Both the position numbers and the translations under genes were made by a program. From Longilinea arvoryzae (GTDB lineage: Bacteria; Chloroflexota; Anaerolineae; Anaerolineales; Anaerolineaceae): a DNA stretch of 64,000 bases. Below are positions 34,683 through 45,650 of the stretch, one piece after another (the stretch's first letter is position 1; each line of letters opens with the position of its first letter). The stretch is taken from NCBI RefSeq assembly GCF_001050235.1, contig NZ_DF967972.1, positions 515,950 through 579,949 on the forward strand, given 5' to 3'. Below the pieces are notes generated by a model. That model worked only from the letters and a program-made list of their open reading frames with translations. It did no database searches and was not told the DNA's origin.

Positions 34683-34709
34683 GGGTGTGTTCGAGGATCG
34701 AACGCGCCC
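34683..34709. terminator. GTGTGTTCG hairpin, bidirectional terminator
   Basis: GGGTGTGTTCG (34683-34693), loop AGGAT, CGAACGCGCCC (34699-34709), with TTTT on both sides. It ends the lipoprotein gene at 34738 on the minus strand. Same outer-arm family as 31540-31582, with no inner unit. Confidence 0.75.
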
Positions 34710-34737
34710 TTTTCGCAGGCGCAAGCTTTGCACCAAA

Positions 34738-35394
34738 TCAGGAAATCTTGACCAACTGGCCGTTCTCCAGGCGGAAAGTCCATGTGGCGCTCTGGCTGGG
34801 GCAGCACATGCCGTCATTGGGTCCCTGCACGCGCATGTTGAGCGTGATCAGGCCGTCCTGGATCGTCCCGGACTCGACCACGACCCGGTCGCCCAACGCC
34901 ACCGTCGAGACATTGCTGGGTTGGCCGTTCAAATTGAGGACCGCCGCCATCTCAATGAAGTGCCCGGTGCCGCCATTCTGGGTGGCAAGGAACACCAGCG
35001 CGTCCCCGGCGCCGTCCGAATTCAAGTCCCCATACAGAACCGTATCCAGCATGCGGGTGGTATACGCCTCAGGCGACTCCTGTGAGGTGGGCGGGGTGCG
35101 GTAATAGATGCCCTCCGTCAGTTGAAACTCGTCCCAATCCGGCGAGGTGTACACGCCGTTGCGAAGAGACTCCACGGAGAGTGCGGCGGGCGTTTGCGGC
35201 GGCGCTGCCGTTGCGGTGTCTGCCGGTGTGGCAGTTGGCGCTGCCGTCAGCGGCGTTTCGGTGGGCGCGGGGGTCGGCGCCATGGCTGTCAGGGTGGCAT
35301 TCACGCGTTCGGTCAGGTCCGGAGTGGGTTGGAACTGCGCCGCGCATGCGGCCAGGACGAGAAGAAAGGGAAGCAGGAAGAGAATCTTTTTCAT
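34738..35394 (-). CDS. lipoprotein with Thr/Pro/Ala linker and single C-terminal domain
   Basis: 218 residues. Signal peptide MKKILFLLPFLLVLAACAA gives a lipobox LAAC. A linker of Pro, Thr and Ala (about 35-70) follows, then a domain with VLYGDLNSDGAGDALVFLAT, which is like an FG-GAP/dockerin-type calcium loop, and a closing strand set. It probably sits on the outer face of the membrane. Function unknown. AGGAAAAACC precedes the ATG. Confidence 0.78.
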   Translation of the reverse strand: MKKILFLLPFLLVLAACAAQFQPTPDLTERVNATLTAMAPTPAPTETPLTAAPTATPADTATAAPPQTPAALSVESLRNGVYTSPDWDEFQLTEGIYYRTPPTSQESPEAYTTRMLDTVLYGDLNSDGAGDALVFLATQNGGTGHFIEMAAVLNLNGQPSNVSTVALGDRVVVESGTIQDGLITLNMRVQGPNDGMCCPSQSATWTFRLENGQLVKIS

Positions 35395-35478
35395 GGTTTT
35401 TCCTACAGCTTAAGACGAAAGGCGGCTGAATACGGTTCCGTGATGGATTTTCCCACACTTTTTATTTTCGTGACTCCT

Positions 35479-35503
35479 TGACAAGCAGGCTCTACTATTG
35501 TCA
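35479..35503. promoter_or_regulatory. inverted repeat before the Phd antitoxin, candidate operator
   Basis: TGACAA (35479-35484) and TTGTCA (35498-35503) are inverted around 13 bases. TTGACA at 35478-35483 could be a -35 box, though the -10 is weak. Phd-type antitoxins repress their own promoters through such repeats. Confidence 0.4.
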
Positions 35504-35529
35504 GTAACTCTGTACAGAATGGGAAAAAA

Positions 35530-35808
35530 ATGACCATTCATACCACCGATACCCAGGCTCGTGATGGGCTGGCAAAATTACGGGATCAAGTGACCCACAA
35601 CCGCGAAGTGGTTGTGATTCAACGCCGCGGTGAAGAAGAAGTTGACATGCTCGCCGCCGCGGAACTGGAAAGCCTGATGGAGACCGCCTATCGGCTGCGC
35701 TCACCGGCCAATGCCGAACGCCTGCTCGCGGCGCCTGGCAGGGCATTGAAAAATGAAGCCCAACCGATAAGCGCGGATGAATTACGGCGCGAGGTCGATC
35801 TTGAGTAA
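35530..35808 (+). CDS. Phd/YefM-family antitoxin
   Basis: 92 residues. The DNA-binding N-terminus has RDGLAKLRDQVTHNREVVVI, then QRRGEEEVDMLAAAELESLM, the Phd/YefM dimer fold, and an acidic, probably disordered C-terminus that would wrap the toxin. GGGAAAAAA precedes the ATG. The toxin frame begins inside its last codons at 35801 but is broken by frameshifts, so the antitoxin may now be an orphan. Confidence 0.85.
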   Translation: MTIHTTDTQARDGLAKLRDQVTHNREVVVIQRRGEEEVDMLAAAELESLMETAYRLRSPANAERLLAAPGRALKNEAQPISADELRREVDLE

Positions 35809-36068
35809 AAAAACGCATACGGCCGTATTCCAGCCGGAGCTCATCGAAGATCTGCGTTGCCGGGTGGAAACAGACCGTAAGCTTGCCATGCGGGCATTCG
35901 ACCTCATCGAGGCCATTCTGCGAGAACCTTTCGAGTGAACCGGCAAACCCGAACCCTTAAATATCTGACTCGGGGGCCTGGTCAAGAAGGCTGACCCCGG
36001 AGCATCGCATCGTCTACCTGGTGCGCAACGATCGAATCGATTTCCTGCAGGCGCGTTACCATTATTAG
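35801..36068 (+). pseudogene. RelE/YoeB (Txe)-family toxin, frameshifted
   Basis: From a TTG overlapping the antitoxin end, the frame reads TAVFQPELIEDLRCRVETDR and LIEAILREPFE, then a TGA at 35936-35938. After two or more frame changes the family C-terminus LTPEHRIVYLVRNDRIDFLQ and ARYHY is found up to TAG 36066-36068. The toxin's key late Tyr-His-Tyr survives but no single frame covers the protein. RNase (ribosome-dependent mRNA cleavage) is known for intact relatives. Confidence 0.9.
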
Positions 36069-36090
36069 GCCTGCTGTGCCTAGATCAATA

Positions 36091-36117
36091 CGCCCCGCCC
36101 ATGGATTGAGCGGGGCG
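36091..36117. terminator. bidirectional terminator between TA locus and katG
   Basis: CGCCCCGC (36091-36098) and GCGGGGCG (36110-36117) form an 8-bp GC stem. TTGATTTTTG follows on the plus strand, ending the antitoxin transcript; on the minus strand it follows the katG stop. Confidence 0.8.
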
Positions 36118-36201
36118 TTGATTTTTGAACTCAGGAGCACACCCCGAGCCGGAACCTGTCAGCGCTTCTGCGATGCAGCCCTGGCAGGCGTTTCGCGGCG
36201 A

Positions 36202-38421
<2,220 letters not shown>

Positions 38422-38468
38422 TCAGCGAATTGCCGCTGCCAATAAATGACATCCTTGATCGTTTAGCT

Positions 38469-38483
38469 AAATAATAATTATAG
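38469..38483 (-). promoter_or_regulatory. PerR/Fur-like box upstream of katG
   Basis: AAATAATAATTATAG matches the PerR consensus TTATAATnATTATAA at 11 of the 14 fixed positions. It lies about 75-90 bases before the katG ATG. No PerR gene is in the window, so binding is inferred. Confidence 0.55.
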
Positions 38484-38717
38484 GCCATTCGCGGAGTTAA
38501 ATCCACATCCCCCGGCCACAAAAGAATTCTTTCAGCCAATCGCCGGTGATGCGCTGCCCGGTCCTGCCCGGGAGGATTTCAGGCGCGCCGGCGAGTCGTT
38601 CAGGCCCTTGCCCGCCAGAAATTGCGGCAGGCACTACTCGACGCGCGCTGCGCGGGTTTGGGATTGTTTGGGCGCGGAAAAATACAGCAGGCAGGCCCTT
38701 TGCCGGGCCGCCCGGCC

Positions 38718-39140
38718 TCAGCCCGCCGCCTTCTTCACCAGCGCGACGATGCGGGCCTCATCAGCGGGCGTCAATGCCTTCAGCGCGAAGGCCACCGGCC
38801 ACAGGGCGCCGTCGTCGAGCCTGGCCGCGTCGCTGAAGCCGAGCGTGGCGTAGCGCGTCTTGAACTTCTGCGCGCTCTGGAAAAAGCAGACGATCCTGCC
38901 GTCCCTGGCATAGGCGGGCATGCCGTACCAGGTTTTTGGCGCGAGCGGCGGTGCGCTGGCCTGGATGAGCTCGTGCAGCCGCATGGCCATGCTGCGTTCC
39001 GGCTCAGGCAGCTCGGCGATTTTGGCGAGCACCGCGCTTTCGCCGTCCTCCTTTTCCTTTTCGGCTTTCAGCTCCCGGGCGCGCTCCTTCATTGCAGCGC
39101 GTTCCCCGGCCGTGAATCCGGCGTTTTTAGTGGCGCTCAT
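38718..39140 (-). CDS. DUF1801-family (YdhG/iron-chaperone-like) protein
   Basis: 140 residues from [21 protein letters not shown] basic helix (about 12-35) precedes the fold with [41 protein letters not shown] and [16 protein letters not shown], the DUF1801 pattern. The ATG at 39140 follows GGGAG; a longer frame to 39314 is unlikely. Function of the family is not well known. Confidence 0.8.
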   Translation of the reverse strand: MSATKNAGFTAGERAAMKERARELKAEKEKEDGESAVLAKIAELPEPERSMAMRLHELIQASAPPLAPKTWYGMPAYARDGRIVCFFQSAQKFKTRYATLGFSDAARLDDGALWPVAFALKALTPADEARIVALVKKAAG

Positions 39141-39448
39141 GGAAAACTCCCTGTGATTGTTCGAATGCGTGTCCCGCGGGACAACCTGGAAGGAAGTATA
39201 GCGCGCGCGGATTAAAATATCAACAAAATGGATAATGATTGTCGTGGAAAAGGAGGAGGAGGAACAATCGAACGCGCCCTCCGTGGATGGAGAACGCGTC
39301 AAAGTTTCGATCAAACCAATGCACCCCGACCGGAATTTACAACCGACGATACGATTCGGCGCGGCGAGATGTCTAGATTAATTCCTAACGATCAGGTTCA
39401 GCCAAACGCGGGACGAAACATGTTGGTTTGCCCCCATTATCAGGCGCA

Positions 39449-42400
39449 TTACAAATACTTTTGCATCACCGCCTGCCGCCGTGCCGGGGCAGAGGCAATA
39501 ACAGCGTAAGTAGATTGAAGCAAGGCTTGTTTGCGGGTTATCTCTTCGACAACATTATCCAATTCATTCTCTTGAGGAACGCGAACCTGTAAATTTCGCA
39601 TCTTTTCCCACGATGTTCTTGGTAATTGTTGTCCACTTACTGTAGCAAGAACTTTTCGATTGAATTCTTCCGTTAACAAATAATGCTTCAGGTAAATTCC
39701 ATTCCGTGAATCCTTCATGCGTAACACAAGAATATCTGTAGAACAGACACCTTCCTGTTGCGCCAGATAGACTTTATTCAGGTTTGGGCGTAATTTGCCG
39801 TAGAGAATGTCCCCTGATTTGAAAACTGACTTGGCGCTCTTGATAGTTGAGCAATCAGTGAGCGGGTTTCCAACCAATTCGCCTGTATCGCTTTCTATAT
39901 TCTCCAGCCCAACATAAAATATATCGCCCTGTTGGATAAATGGATCAATACGGTCATCCACTAGCAACACAAGGTCATCAAGCCGCTTGAACATCGAAGA
40001 ACGGTGAACCTGTATCAGAATTTCTTGCTCAAGTTTGGGAATCACCCCTTCCGCCTGCTCCACTTCCGCGTCAATCGCCTGACACGCCGCCACAATTTGC
40101 GCCTGCACGTCCATCGGCGGAATTGGAATAGCAAAATTTTGAATAGTCGTTGTATTTATCTCTTTGTATTTCGTTCCGGCAGGCACAAGATCTTCAAGCA
40201 AATGACGATGTTGCTCAAAGAAGTAATACAGGTATTCTGGATTCAAGGCAGAAGGGACACAAACAAAACTCTTGAAACCTTGATTAGTGGTTAATTCCTT
40301 CTTGGTGATTGCTACTCTTCCGATGGTGGCACGAGTAGATAACACAACGGCATTTTCAGGAATCAAAGTGGCATTACTGTTTTCAAGCCCTACTTGGTTA
40401 ATCTTTCTAACAGTATCATAGAGATTCTTTTGTTTCATATCCTCCAAAGTTACCCAGAGAATATTACCATTCCAATACGATTGAATAGCAGTATCAGGTG
40501 TGCCACCATTAATGATTTGTTGGATAATTCTCTTGTCGCTCAATTTATACATTTGCCATCTACTATGCACCTGCGCGATTGCCTTCTTCGACGTAAGAGA
40601 AACCTGCTTATCGAAACTTACGCGGCTGAAGTTGAGCAGGTCCACCAAAGGGGTAAACGTGGCATATGGCTGAAGGGCATCGGGGACGCTAACTGTCTGC
40701 CCCATAAAGTTTTGGCGTATGAGCGTGCTGATTTTTTCAGGATTGTCGCGGTTCTGCGGGTCAAAGAGTGGGGTTTCGATGAAATCGATAGCGCCTCTGA
40801 GATACTTTATGCCTTCCTGCCCCTTGGCAGCACTCCATTCGTAGCCCATAAATCTTTTCATTTCTTCCGTGCTCTGTGGACTGCGCGCCACAAGCACCGG
40901 GCAGGGCTGGGCATAGGCAAGTGCGAAGTAATATACCTTTTCGCGCTCGATGGCGCGTACATAATCTATAAAACGCTTATCTAGTTCGGCTTGTTGTTCA
41001 GCCTGGCTTTTTTGCTGGAAGAATCTCTTCTTCTTGAGAGCTTTCACTTCGCTGCTGTTTTCAAAGACGCGGCGACATTCTTTGAAAATATCGGTATCTA
41101 AAAGCTTTTGGCTGGGGTTTGATTGCAGGAGTGTTTTGTAATCATCCAGTAGAACGCCGATATGTTCACAATAGGCGAGCAAAAAGTGGACATCGGCAAA
41201 TACTCCATCTTTCCTTGTATCGTTGTCAAACCATGCATTTACGCGGATGCGGCAATGGTCGGCAGGCGCGGGGTTATCGTCCTTGCGGCGAAGGAATAGC
41301 GTCACAGTATTGGTACCGGTTTTGCCAAATGTGCCACTGCCCAATTCCACAAGAGCAATGATATCGAACTGCTGTAAAAGAATCTCGCGCACACGGGTAT
41401 AGACGCTGGCAGCATTGGAAAGAATGGATGACGGCATGATGATGGCCGCCACACCGCTCGGCGCAAGCAACTGCCGGGCGCGTTCCACGAAAAAGGCTTC
41501 AATGGCATTGTTGGTTGAAAAACTTTTGGGGTCAATGATCTCGATGAGCCCATAGTGGTCGCGTTCGGCTTCGGGAAGTGTTTCCAAAAAGCCCTTGACG
41601 CTGTAGGGTGGGTTAGAGACCAACAAGGCGAATTTGCCTTCGGAGACGTCGGGGTGATGCGCCAGTGCATCGGCATATATAATATTGATCTCATCCTGGT
41701 TGTACATAAACGCCGACACTTTGGCGACTTTGGATAGGCGGTATTCTTTCTCTATACCGTAGAACTGGCGGTAAAAAACGCTTACATCTTGCACCTGGCG
41801 CAAGCCGCGTAATTGGGATGCCATCTCGGTTAAAAAGTGACCTGCACCGCAGGCATAGTCAATTACTTTGGGCGGATTCTTTCCATCGCTGAAAACAGTT
41901 TCCAAAGGCAATGAAAGTACGATAAACCGCGTCACCGGCAAGGGGGTGAAAAACTGTCCTTCTGTCTGCTTGAAGCCTTGATCGAGGAAAAACTCGAACA
42001 TGTCTCCCAGAAATTGATTTTGCTGATTACCATTTAAGTGGATATCTTGAAGCATCCGCGTAATTTTGAGTAAAATTGCCGCATTCTGGTAAAAGAGTTG
42101 TTCGTTGTGAACATCTAGAAAAGAAAAATCATTATTGGTGAAATATTTCTGCTGGCGGAAGTAATCCAAAATTTTCTCGCGAGTGGCGTCGGGGTCGTTC
42201 TTGAAGAATTTAAAGGCATCATTGATGGTTTGGTTGTCAATGTAGGTTACGTCTTCCTTGAGAAACTCGCGCATTCCATCGCGGTGCAGACGTTGCAGAC
42301 GGTCAATCAGGTCAAAGTAGGTATCGAAAGCAATTCCGCGCCAGTAAAACTGCAAATCATTGGGGTTGTGTTTCTCGTCGACAATTTTGCATAGAAACAG

Positions 42401-43225
42401 ATTGACCAATTTATCGAAGGCGTTTTCGCGTCCCGAAACGTTGTGTTGGCGCAGGATAGTTGCAAATTCATGGTATTTGGGCTGGATATCCGCTTCGGTG
42501 ACGACTTGCAGATCAGCAACAGTGTATTTAGCTTTGCCAATTTGGTAGGGTTGAACATCCTGCTCGAAAATGCCGCGCGTGGCGTAATCACTCTCATAAG
42601 TACGCTTCCAGGTTTCGTATAGCTCTTTAGCACTATCGGCATCGCGATAGGTTAACGGTTTTTCCACCGCTTTGCGCTTGAGAATATCATTGTTATCGCG
42701 CATGGCAACGATATGACTAGCATACTTTAGCGCGCCGTCTTCCAGCCCTGAGGCATATAAGCAAAGGTATTGTGTACTACGTTCTTGGTGGGCATAAGTG
42801 AACAATTGCCCTTTGCCGTTCAGGGTGTCTTTCCAGGCATCATCAAATTCGCCACCCCATGTCTTGCATTCGATGATGAGCAACGCCTTTCTGTCATTGT
42901 CGCGAACAAGAATATCTGCTCGCCCGCCGCTTAGACCGTGCCCAACTTGCCAGCGTGGTTCAAGTTCGATGTGTTGTGGCTTATAGCCTTTATCGAATAA
43001 GCGATAAACGCACTCAAAAACGACAAAGTTCTCGTTCGACTTGAAATTGCACGTTTGCCGCTCATTAATTTTCAAGCCTTTATCTTCGGGGTAAGTCAAT
43101 TCCTGCTTATCAAAATCCACCCGCAGATAGGCATCTCCCGCAGGGAAATGTTTGTAAAACACATTACCTGTCTGCGAGAAACCAAGTTGAAAGAGTAAAT
43201 CTTTGATGTTCGCTGTTGTAATCAT
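39449..43225 (-). CDS. single-chain restriction-modification enzyme (nuclease, N6-adenine MTase, HsdS-like specificity)
   Basis: 1258 residues in three parts. Residues about 85-135 show a PD-(D/E)xK nuclease site, GRADILV (101-107) and LLIIECK (115-121). About 330-740 is a gamma-class adenine methyltransferase like HsdM: VIDYACGAGHFLTEM (motif I, about 450) and LLVSNPPYSVKGF (motif IV, about 535). From about 880 come two HsdS-like target-recognition domains (INGGTPDTAIQSYWNGNILW; LVLLVDDRIDPFIQQGDIFY) each followed by a helix repeat (IPIPPMDVQAQIVAACQAID). It would both methylate and cut one asymmetric site, as type IIG or Type I-like fused enzymes do. It lacks the ATP-driven translocase. A promoter of the shared TCCGTATAAT type is at 43278. 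Confidence 0.93.
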   Translation of the reverse strand: MITTANIKDLLFQLGFSQTGNVFYKHFPAGDAYLRVDFDKQELTYPEDKGLKINERQTCNFKSNENFVVFECVYRLFDKGYKPQHIELEPRWQVGHGLSGGRADILVRDNDRKALLIIECKTWGGEFDDAWKDTLNGKGQLFTYAHQERSTQYLCLYASGLEDGALKYASHIVAMRDNNDILKRKAVEKPLTYRDADSAKELYETWKRTYESDYATRGIFEQDVQPYQIGKAKYTVADLQVVTEADIQPKYHEFATILRQHNVSGRENAFDKLVNLFLCKIVDEKHNPNDLQFYWRGIAFDTYFDLIDRLQRLHRDGMREFLKEDVTYIDNQTINDAFKFFKNDPDATREKILDYFRQQKYFTNNDFSFLDVHNEQLFYQNAAILLKITRMLQDIHLNGNQQNQFLGDMFEFFLDQGFKQTEGQFFTPLPVTRFIVLSLPLETVFSDGKNPPKVIDYACGAGHFLTEMASQLRGLRQVQDVSVFYRQFYGIEKEYRLSKVAKVSAFMYNQDEINIIYADALAHHPDVSEGKFALLVSNPPYSVKGFLETLPEAERDHYGLIEIIDPKSFSTNNAIEAFFVERARQLLAPSGVAAIIMPSSILSNAASVYTRVREILLQQFDIIALVELGSGTFGKTGTNTVTLFLRRKDDNPAPADHCRIRVNAWFDNDTRKDGVFADVHFLLAYCEHIGVLLDDYKTLLQSNPSQKLLDTDIFKECRRVFENSSEVKALKKKRFFQQKSQAEQQAELDKRFIDYVRAIEREKVYYFALAYAQPCPVLVARSPQSTEEMKRFMGYEWSAAKGQEGIKYLRGAIDFIETPLFDPQNRDNPEKISTLIRQNFMGQTVSVPDALQPYATFTPLVDLLNFSRVSFDKQVSLTSKKAIAQVHSRWQMYKLSDKRIIQQIINGGTPDTAIQSYWNGNILWVTLEDMKQKNLYDTVRKINQVGLENSNATLIPENAVVLSTRATIGRVAITKKELTTNQGFKSFVCVPSALNPEYLYYFFEQHRHLLEDLVPAGTKYKEINTTTIQNFAIPIPPMDVQAQIVAACQAIDAEVEQAEGVIPKLEQEILIQVHRSSMFKRLDDLVLLVDDRIDPFIQQGDIFYVGLENIESDTGELVGNPLTDCSTIKSAKSVFKSGDILYGKLRPNLNKVYLAQQEGVCSTDILVLRMKDSRNGIYLKHYLLTEEFNRKVLATVSGQQLPRTSWEKMRNLQVRVPQENELDNVVEEITRKQALLQSTYAVIASAPARRQAVMQKYL

Positions 43226-43270
43226 CTTGTGTAATATTTTACCGCGTTGTAGTCCCTGAAAATGCGATCA

Positions 43271-43303
43271 ACTATTAATTATACGGAATTATGATTCGCT
43301 GCA
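43271..43303 (-). promoter_or_regulatory. shared promoter element, copy upstream of the RM enzyme
   Basis: On the minus strand TCCGTATAATTAATAGT with TATAAT at 43278-43283, preceded by TTGCAG 15 bases further. The same string occurs upstream of 46845-47849, 54106-54669 and 54833-55384. It lies 53 bases before the ATG at 43225. Confidence 0.65.
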
Positions 43304-43339
43304 ATATGCCGTATAACTTTACTCATTGGCGCTTATTTT

Positions 43340-43590
43340 TCCAAACCATTCAAGCACAATCCAATCGTATATAAAAATATATATCAAGGATTATATGCCG
43401 CGAACTTACATAAGTGATCGAACAGTTCAAAACCCAGAAAGCTGTTAGATCAGTTTTGTGACACTATCCCAAATAAGTATCACTGATATTCCTGATAATT
43501 ACAAATCAAAAGCGTCCTCAAATTCAGGAAGGCGCTCCATCATTCAAGCTTTATCTTTTCAGGCTCAAAACCGGCTGGATCCTTCACCCG
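43340..43590 (-). repeat. composite intergenic repeat, copy A, with AGCG terminator
   Basis: Contains CCATTCAAGCAC, ATATATATCAAGGATTATAT, TCAAAACCCAGAAAGCTGTT, the hairpin AGCGTCCT (43511-43518) / AGGAAGGCGCT (43526-43536), and CATCATTCAAGCTTT to AACCGGCTGGATCCT. Each block recurs in order in the spacers at 59914-60080, 60738-60960 and in part at 48198-48310. The spacer from 43226 to 43702 otherwise holds no gene. Confidence 0.7.
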
Positions 43591-43702
43591 TCTATTCGTT
43601 TCCTCCCTCTTCGTGGACTCTAAAATACTCCGTCCGGCGGACTTTAAAAATCCGCCGGGTGCACTTCCCCCCAATTCGGCCCGGCCAAGGCCTGCAATGT
43701 AA

Positions 43703-43788
43703 TTAGGCCTTGTTCAACTCGATGACGTAGGAGATAATCCCCACTAGTTTCCCACGCGAAATTCGAAAGACGTCGCAACCGGCGGACG
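43703..43788 (-). pseudogene. SnoaL/NTF2-like protein remnant (C-terminal end)
   Basis: The minus strand reads GCDVFRISRGKLVGIISYVI and ends ELNKA before TAA. This is the last strand pair of SnoaL-like polyketide-cyclase or ketosteroid-isomerase-like proteins. Only about 26 residues remain, with no start. Confidence 0.55.
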
Positions 43789-43806
43789 GGGGGGGTTATC
43801 GCCCCG

Positions 43807-44622
43807 TTATAGCGCGTTCTGAAAAAAGCCGAGCAGCAATTCGACGAACGCCGTGGGCTGTTCGTAGGCCGGGACGTGACCGCACGCGTTCATGATGGCT
43901 TTTTTGGCGTGGGGGATGCGCGCAGCCATTTCGTCGGCGGCGCGCAGCACTTCTGCATGATCGAGCGCCCCCGCGACCACCAGCGTGGGGCAGTGAACCG
44001 ATTCCAACCGCGTCACGGCGGGCGGGTTGAGAGGCTGCGCGTCGGCGCTGAAGAAGGTGCCCTGCGCCACGGGAATGCGGTTCATTTCCAGGGCCTTCTG
44101 GCGCAGTCCGTCATCCACCTGTCCCGGCTCGCGCTGTGCGCCGTCCAGCCAGATGCGGATCTGCAGCTCGTTGGCGCGGTCGACGTCGCCGTTCTGCAGG
44201 GCGCCGATCATCTCCATCAGGTAGCGCGGAGGCTCACCCTGGAGCTCGAAACCGCTCGGGGTGGAGTCCACCAGGGTCAATGAAGCGACGCGTTGCGGCT
44301 GTTCGAGCGCCAGGTCGAGGCTGATCTGCCCGCCGTTGGAACAACCCACCAGGTGCGCGCGCGCCACGCCCAGGTGATTCAACAGCGCATCGAGGTCGCG
44401 GCGCCGGCACAGCGGCCCTGTCGTCGGGCTGGACCTGCCAAAGCCGCGCATGTCGTAGCGAATGACCTGAAACTGTTCCGCCAGCGGTTCCCAAATGTCA
44501 TCGAACATGCGGCTGTCGAGAAATGCCGCGTGGGTGAGCACCAGCGCTTCACCCTTGCCCGCGGTCTCGTAATACAAGCGCCCGTCGTCCAGATCGAGGG
44601 TATCTTTCGTTGTCGGGTTCAT
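43807..44622 (-). CDS. alpha/beta-fold hydrolase
   Basis: 271 residues from MNPTTKDTLDLDDGRLYYET. Features: VLTHAAFLDSRMFDD, IRYDMRGFGRSSP, the nucleophile elbow LVGCSNGGQISL (Ser in GCSNG), a late Asp in VAGALDHAEV and the catalytic His in NACGHVPAYEQP. The family includes haloperoxidase- and ester-hydrolase-like enzymes. AAGGAG precedes the ATG at 44622. A strong promoter with an overlapping palindrome lies 70-95 bases upstream. Confidence 0.88.
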   Translation of the reverse strand: MNPTTKDTLDLDDGRLYYETAGKGEALVLTHAAFLDSRMFDDIWEPLAEQFQVIRYDMRGFGRSSPTTGPLCRRRDLDALLNHLGVARAHLVGCSNGGQISLDLALEQPQRVASLTLVDSTPSGFELQGEPPRYLMEMIGALQNGDVDRANELQIRIWLDGAQREPGQVDDGLRQKALEMNRIPVAQGTFFSADAQPLNPPAVTRLESVHCPTLVVAGALDHAEVLRAADEMAARIPHAKKAIMNACGHVPAYEQPTAFVELLLGFFQNAL

Positions 44623-44685
44623 TTTGTTGCTCCTTTGGCTTATCGCAATATTCCGATCCAAAAAAGGAAGGCAAATTTTATCTGT

Positions 44686-44719
44686 GTTCCATATTAGAAC
44701 ATAAATTCTGTTTTGTCAA
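44686..44719 (-). promoter_or_regulatory. promoter with overlapping GTTC-N7-GAAC operator
   Basis: On the minus strand TTGACA (44719-44714), 17-base spacer, TAATAT (44696-44691). The inverted repeat GTTC (44686-44689) / GAAC (44697-44700) covers the -10, so a repressor could block it. It serves the hydrolase at 43807-44622. Confidence 0.7.
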
Positions 44720-44788
44720 GAAAATAACGCACCGGATCCCCTGGCTCACGCCCGCGGGAGTGAGAGCCCGCCTCTGTTGGATGCGGTT

Positions 44789-44910
44789 TCAAACCACATC
44801 ATCAGCCGGCGCGTTGACCATGAGGCCGGCCGACCAGTCTCCCAGGGCCAGGGTCCCGCCATCCGGCGACCAGCGGAGCCTGGGGCAGGTGCCGCCGGTT
44901 TCGATTAAGT
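44789..44910 (-). pseudogene. WD40/TolB-like beta-propeller remnant (C-terminal end)
   Basis: The minus strand reads RLRWSPDGGTLALGDWSAGL and ends NAPADDVV before TGA. The RWSPDG string is the hallmark of propeller blades. Only the last blade is present; no start. The rest of the spacer to 45148 is AT-rich and shows no gene. Confidence 0.6.
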
Positions 44911-45148
44911 TGGATGCCAGCTATAGGTTGGACAGGTTTCAGTGAATAATTGACTTGATCCTTTCTATTGTAAATTTGATGTTTTTGTGCCATTCTTTAA
45001 TACGTATATAAAAAATACCGACATTTCTCCCCTGCGCAATCCAATGCTGGTTATTGTAAAGTTCTTGAAATTCGGCCAAACGAATTTGATTATTTGAACA
45101 GCCACAAAATAATATCGACAAAATGTCGGGCAAAAAGGAAGGGAACCT

Positions 45149-45430
45149 ATGGCATCAGAAAACCTGAAAACGGATGGAAACAGGTCGATCGGCACAGTGG
45201 AAATCTATGCTCTGCTGATTTTTATCGGCTGTATTTTGGTGGGTATATTCATACCCCTTGGGTCTGCGCCTTTGATGGTCTTCTTGTTGATCTACGGTAT
45301 GATCAATAGACGCAGCGAAAAGAATTCCGTCGCCTGGCGCCTATCCAGATCTGCGCTTGCCAGCGCGATCGTGCTGGCTGTGATTTCGATTGTGTTTAAT
45401 CTATTTTTCCGGATGGTCTATATCAAATAA
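45149..45430 (+). CDS. small membrane protein, 2-TM
   Basis: 93 residues with three hydrophobic stretches (about 18-36, 38-51, 68-91), probably two or three membrane helices, and a basic linker (NRRSEKNSVAWRLSRS). GGAAGGG precedes the ATG. Not recognised. It is in plus orientation among minus genes. Confidence 0.6.
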   Translation: MASENLKTDGNRSIGTVEIYALLIFIGCILVGIFIPLGSAPLMVFLLIYGMINRRSEKNSVAWRLSRSALASAIVLAVISIVFNLFFRMVYIK

Positions 45431-45540
45431 TCCGGCGGCGAGAACTCGAGGGTGTAGCTGGCGCCAATTTTCAACGGCTTATTCAACATGGACCGATTTC
45501 CTACGGGTCTGACAGTGGGCGTTACGGGCGGCGGGACGGG
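45419..45540 (-). pseudogene. possible C-terminal remnant of a secreted protein
   Basis: The minus strand reads RSMLNKPLKIGASYTLEFSP and ends PDYLI before TAG. It has the look of a beta-sandwich C-terminus but has no start and overlaps the end of the small membrane gene. Weak call. Confidence 0.25.
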
Positions 45541-45650
45541 ATCCCATCTGCAGCGAGGCTGTCAATGTCTGGCATTGTTCCTCTTTATGTCCAACCGGCA
45601 GAACTCACAGGGCCGGGATGCGCCGCCCTTCTGTGTTCCGGAGATATTCT

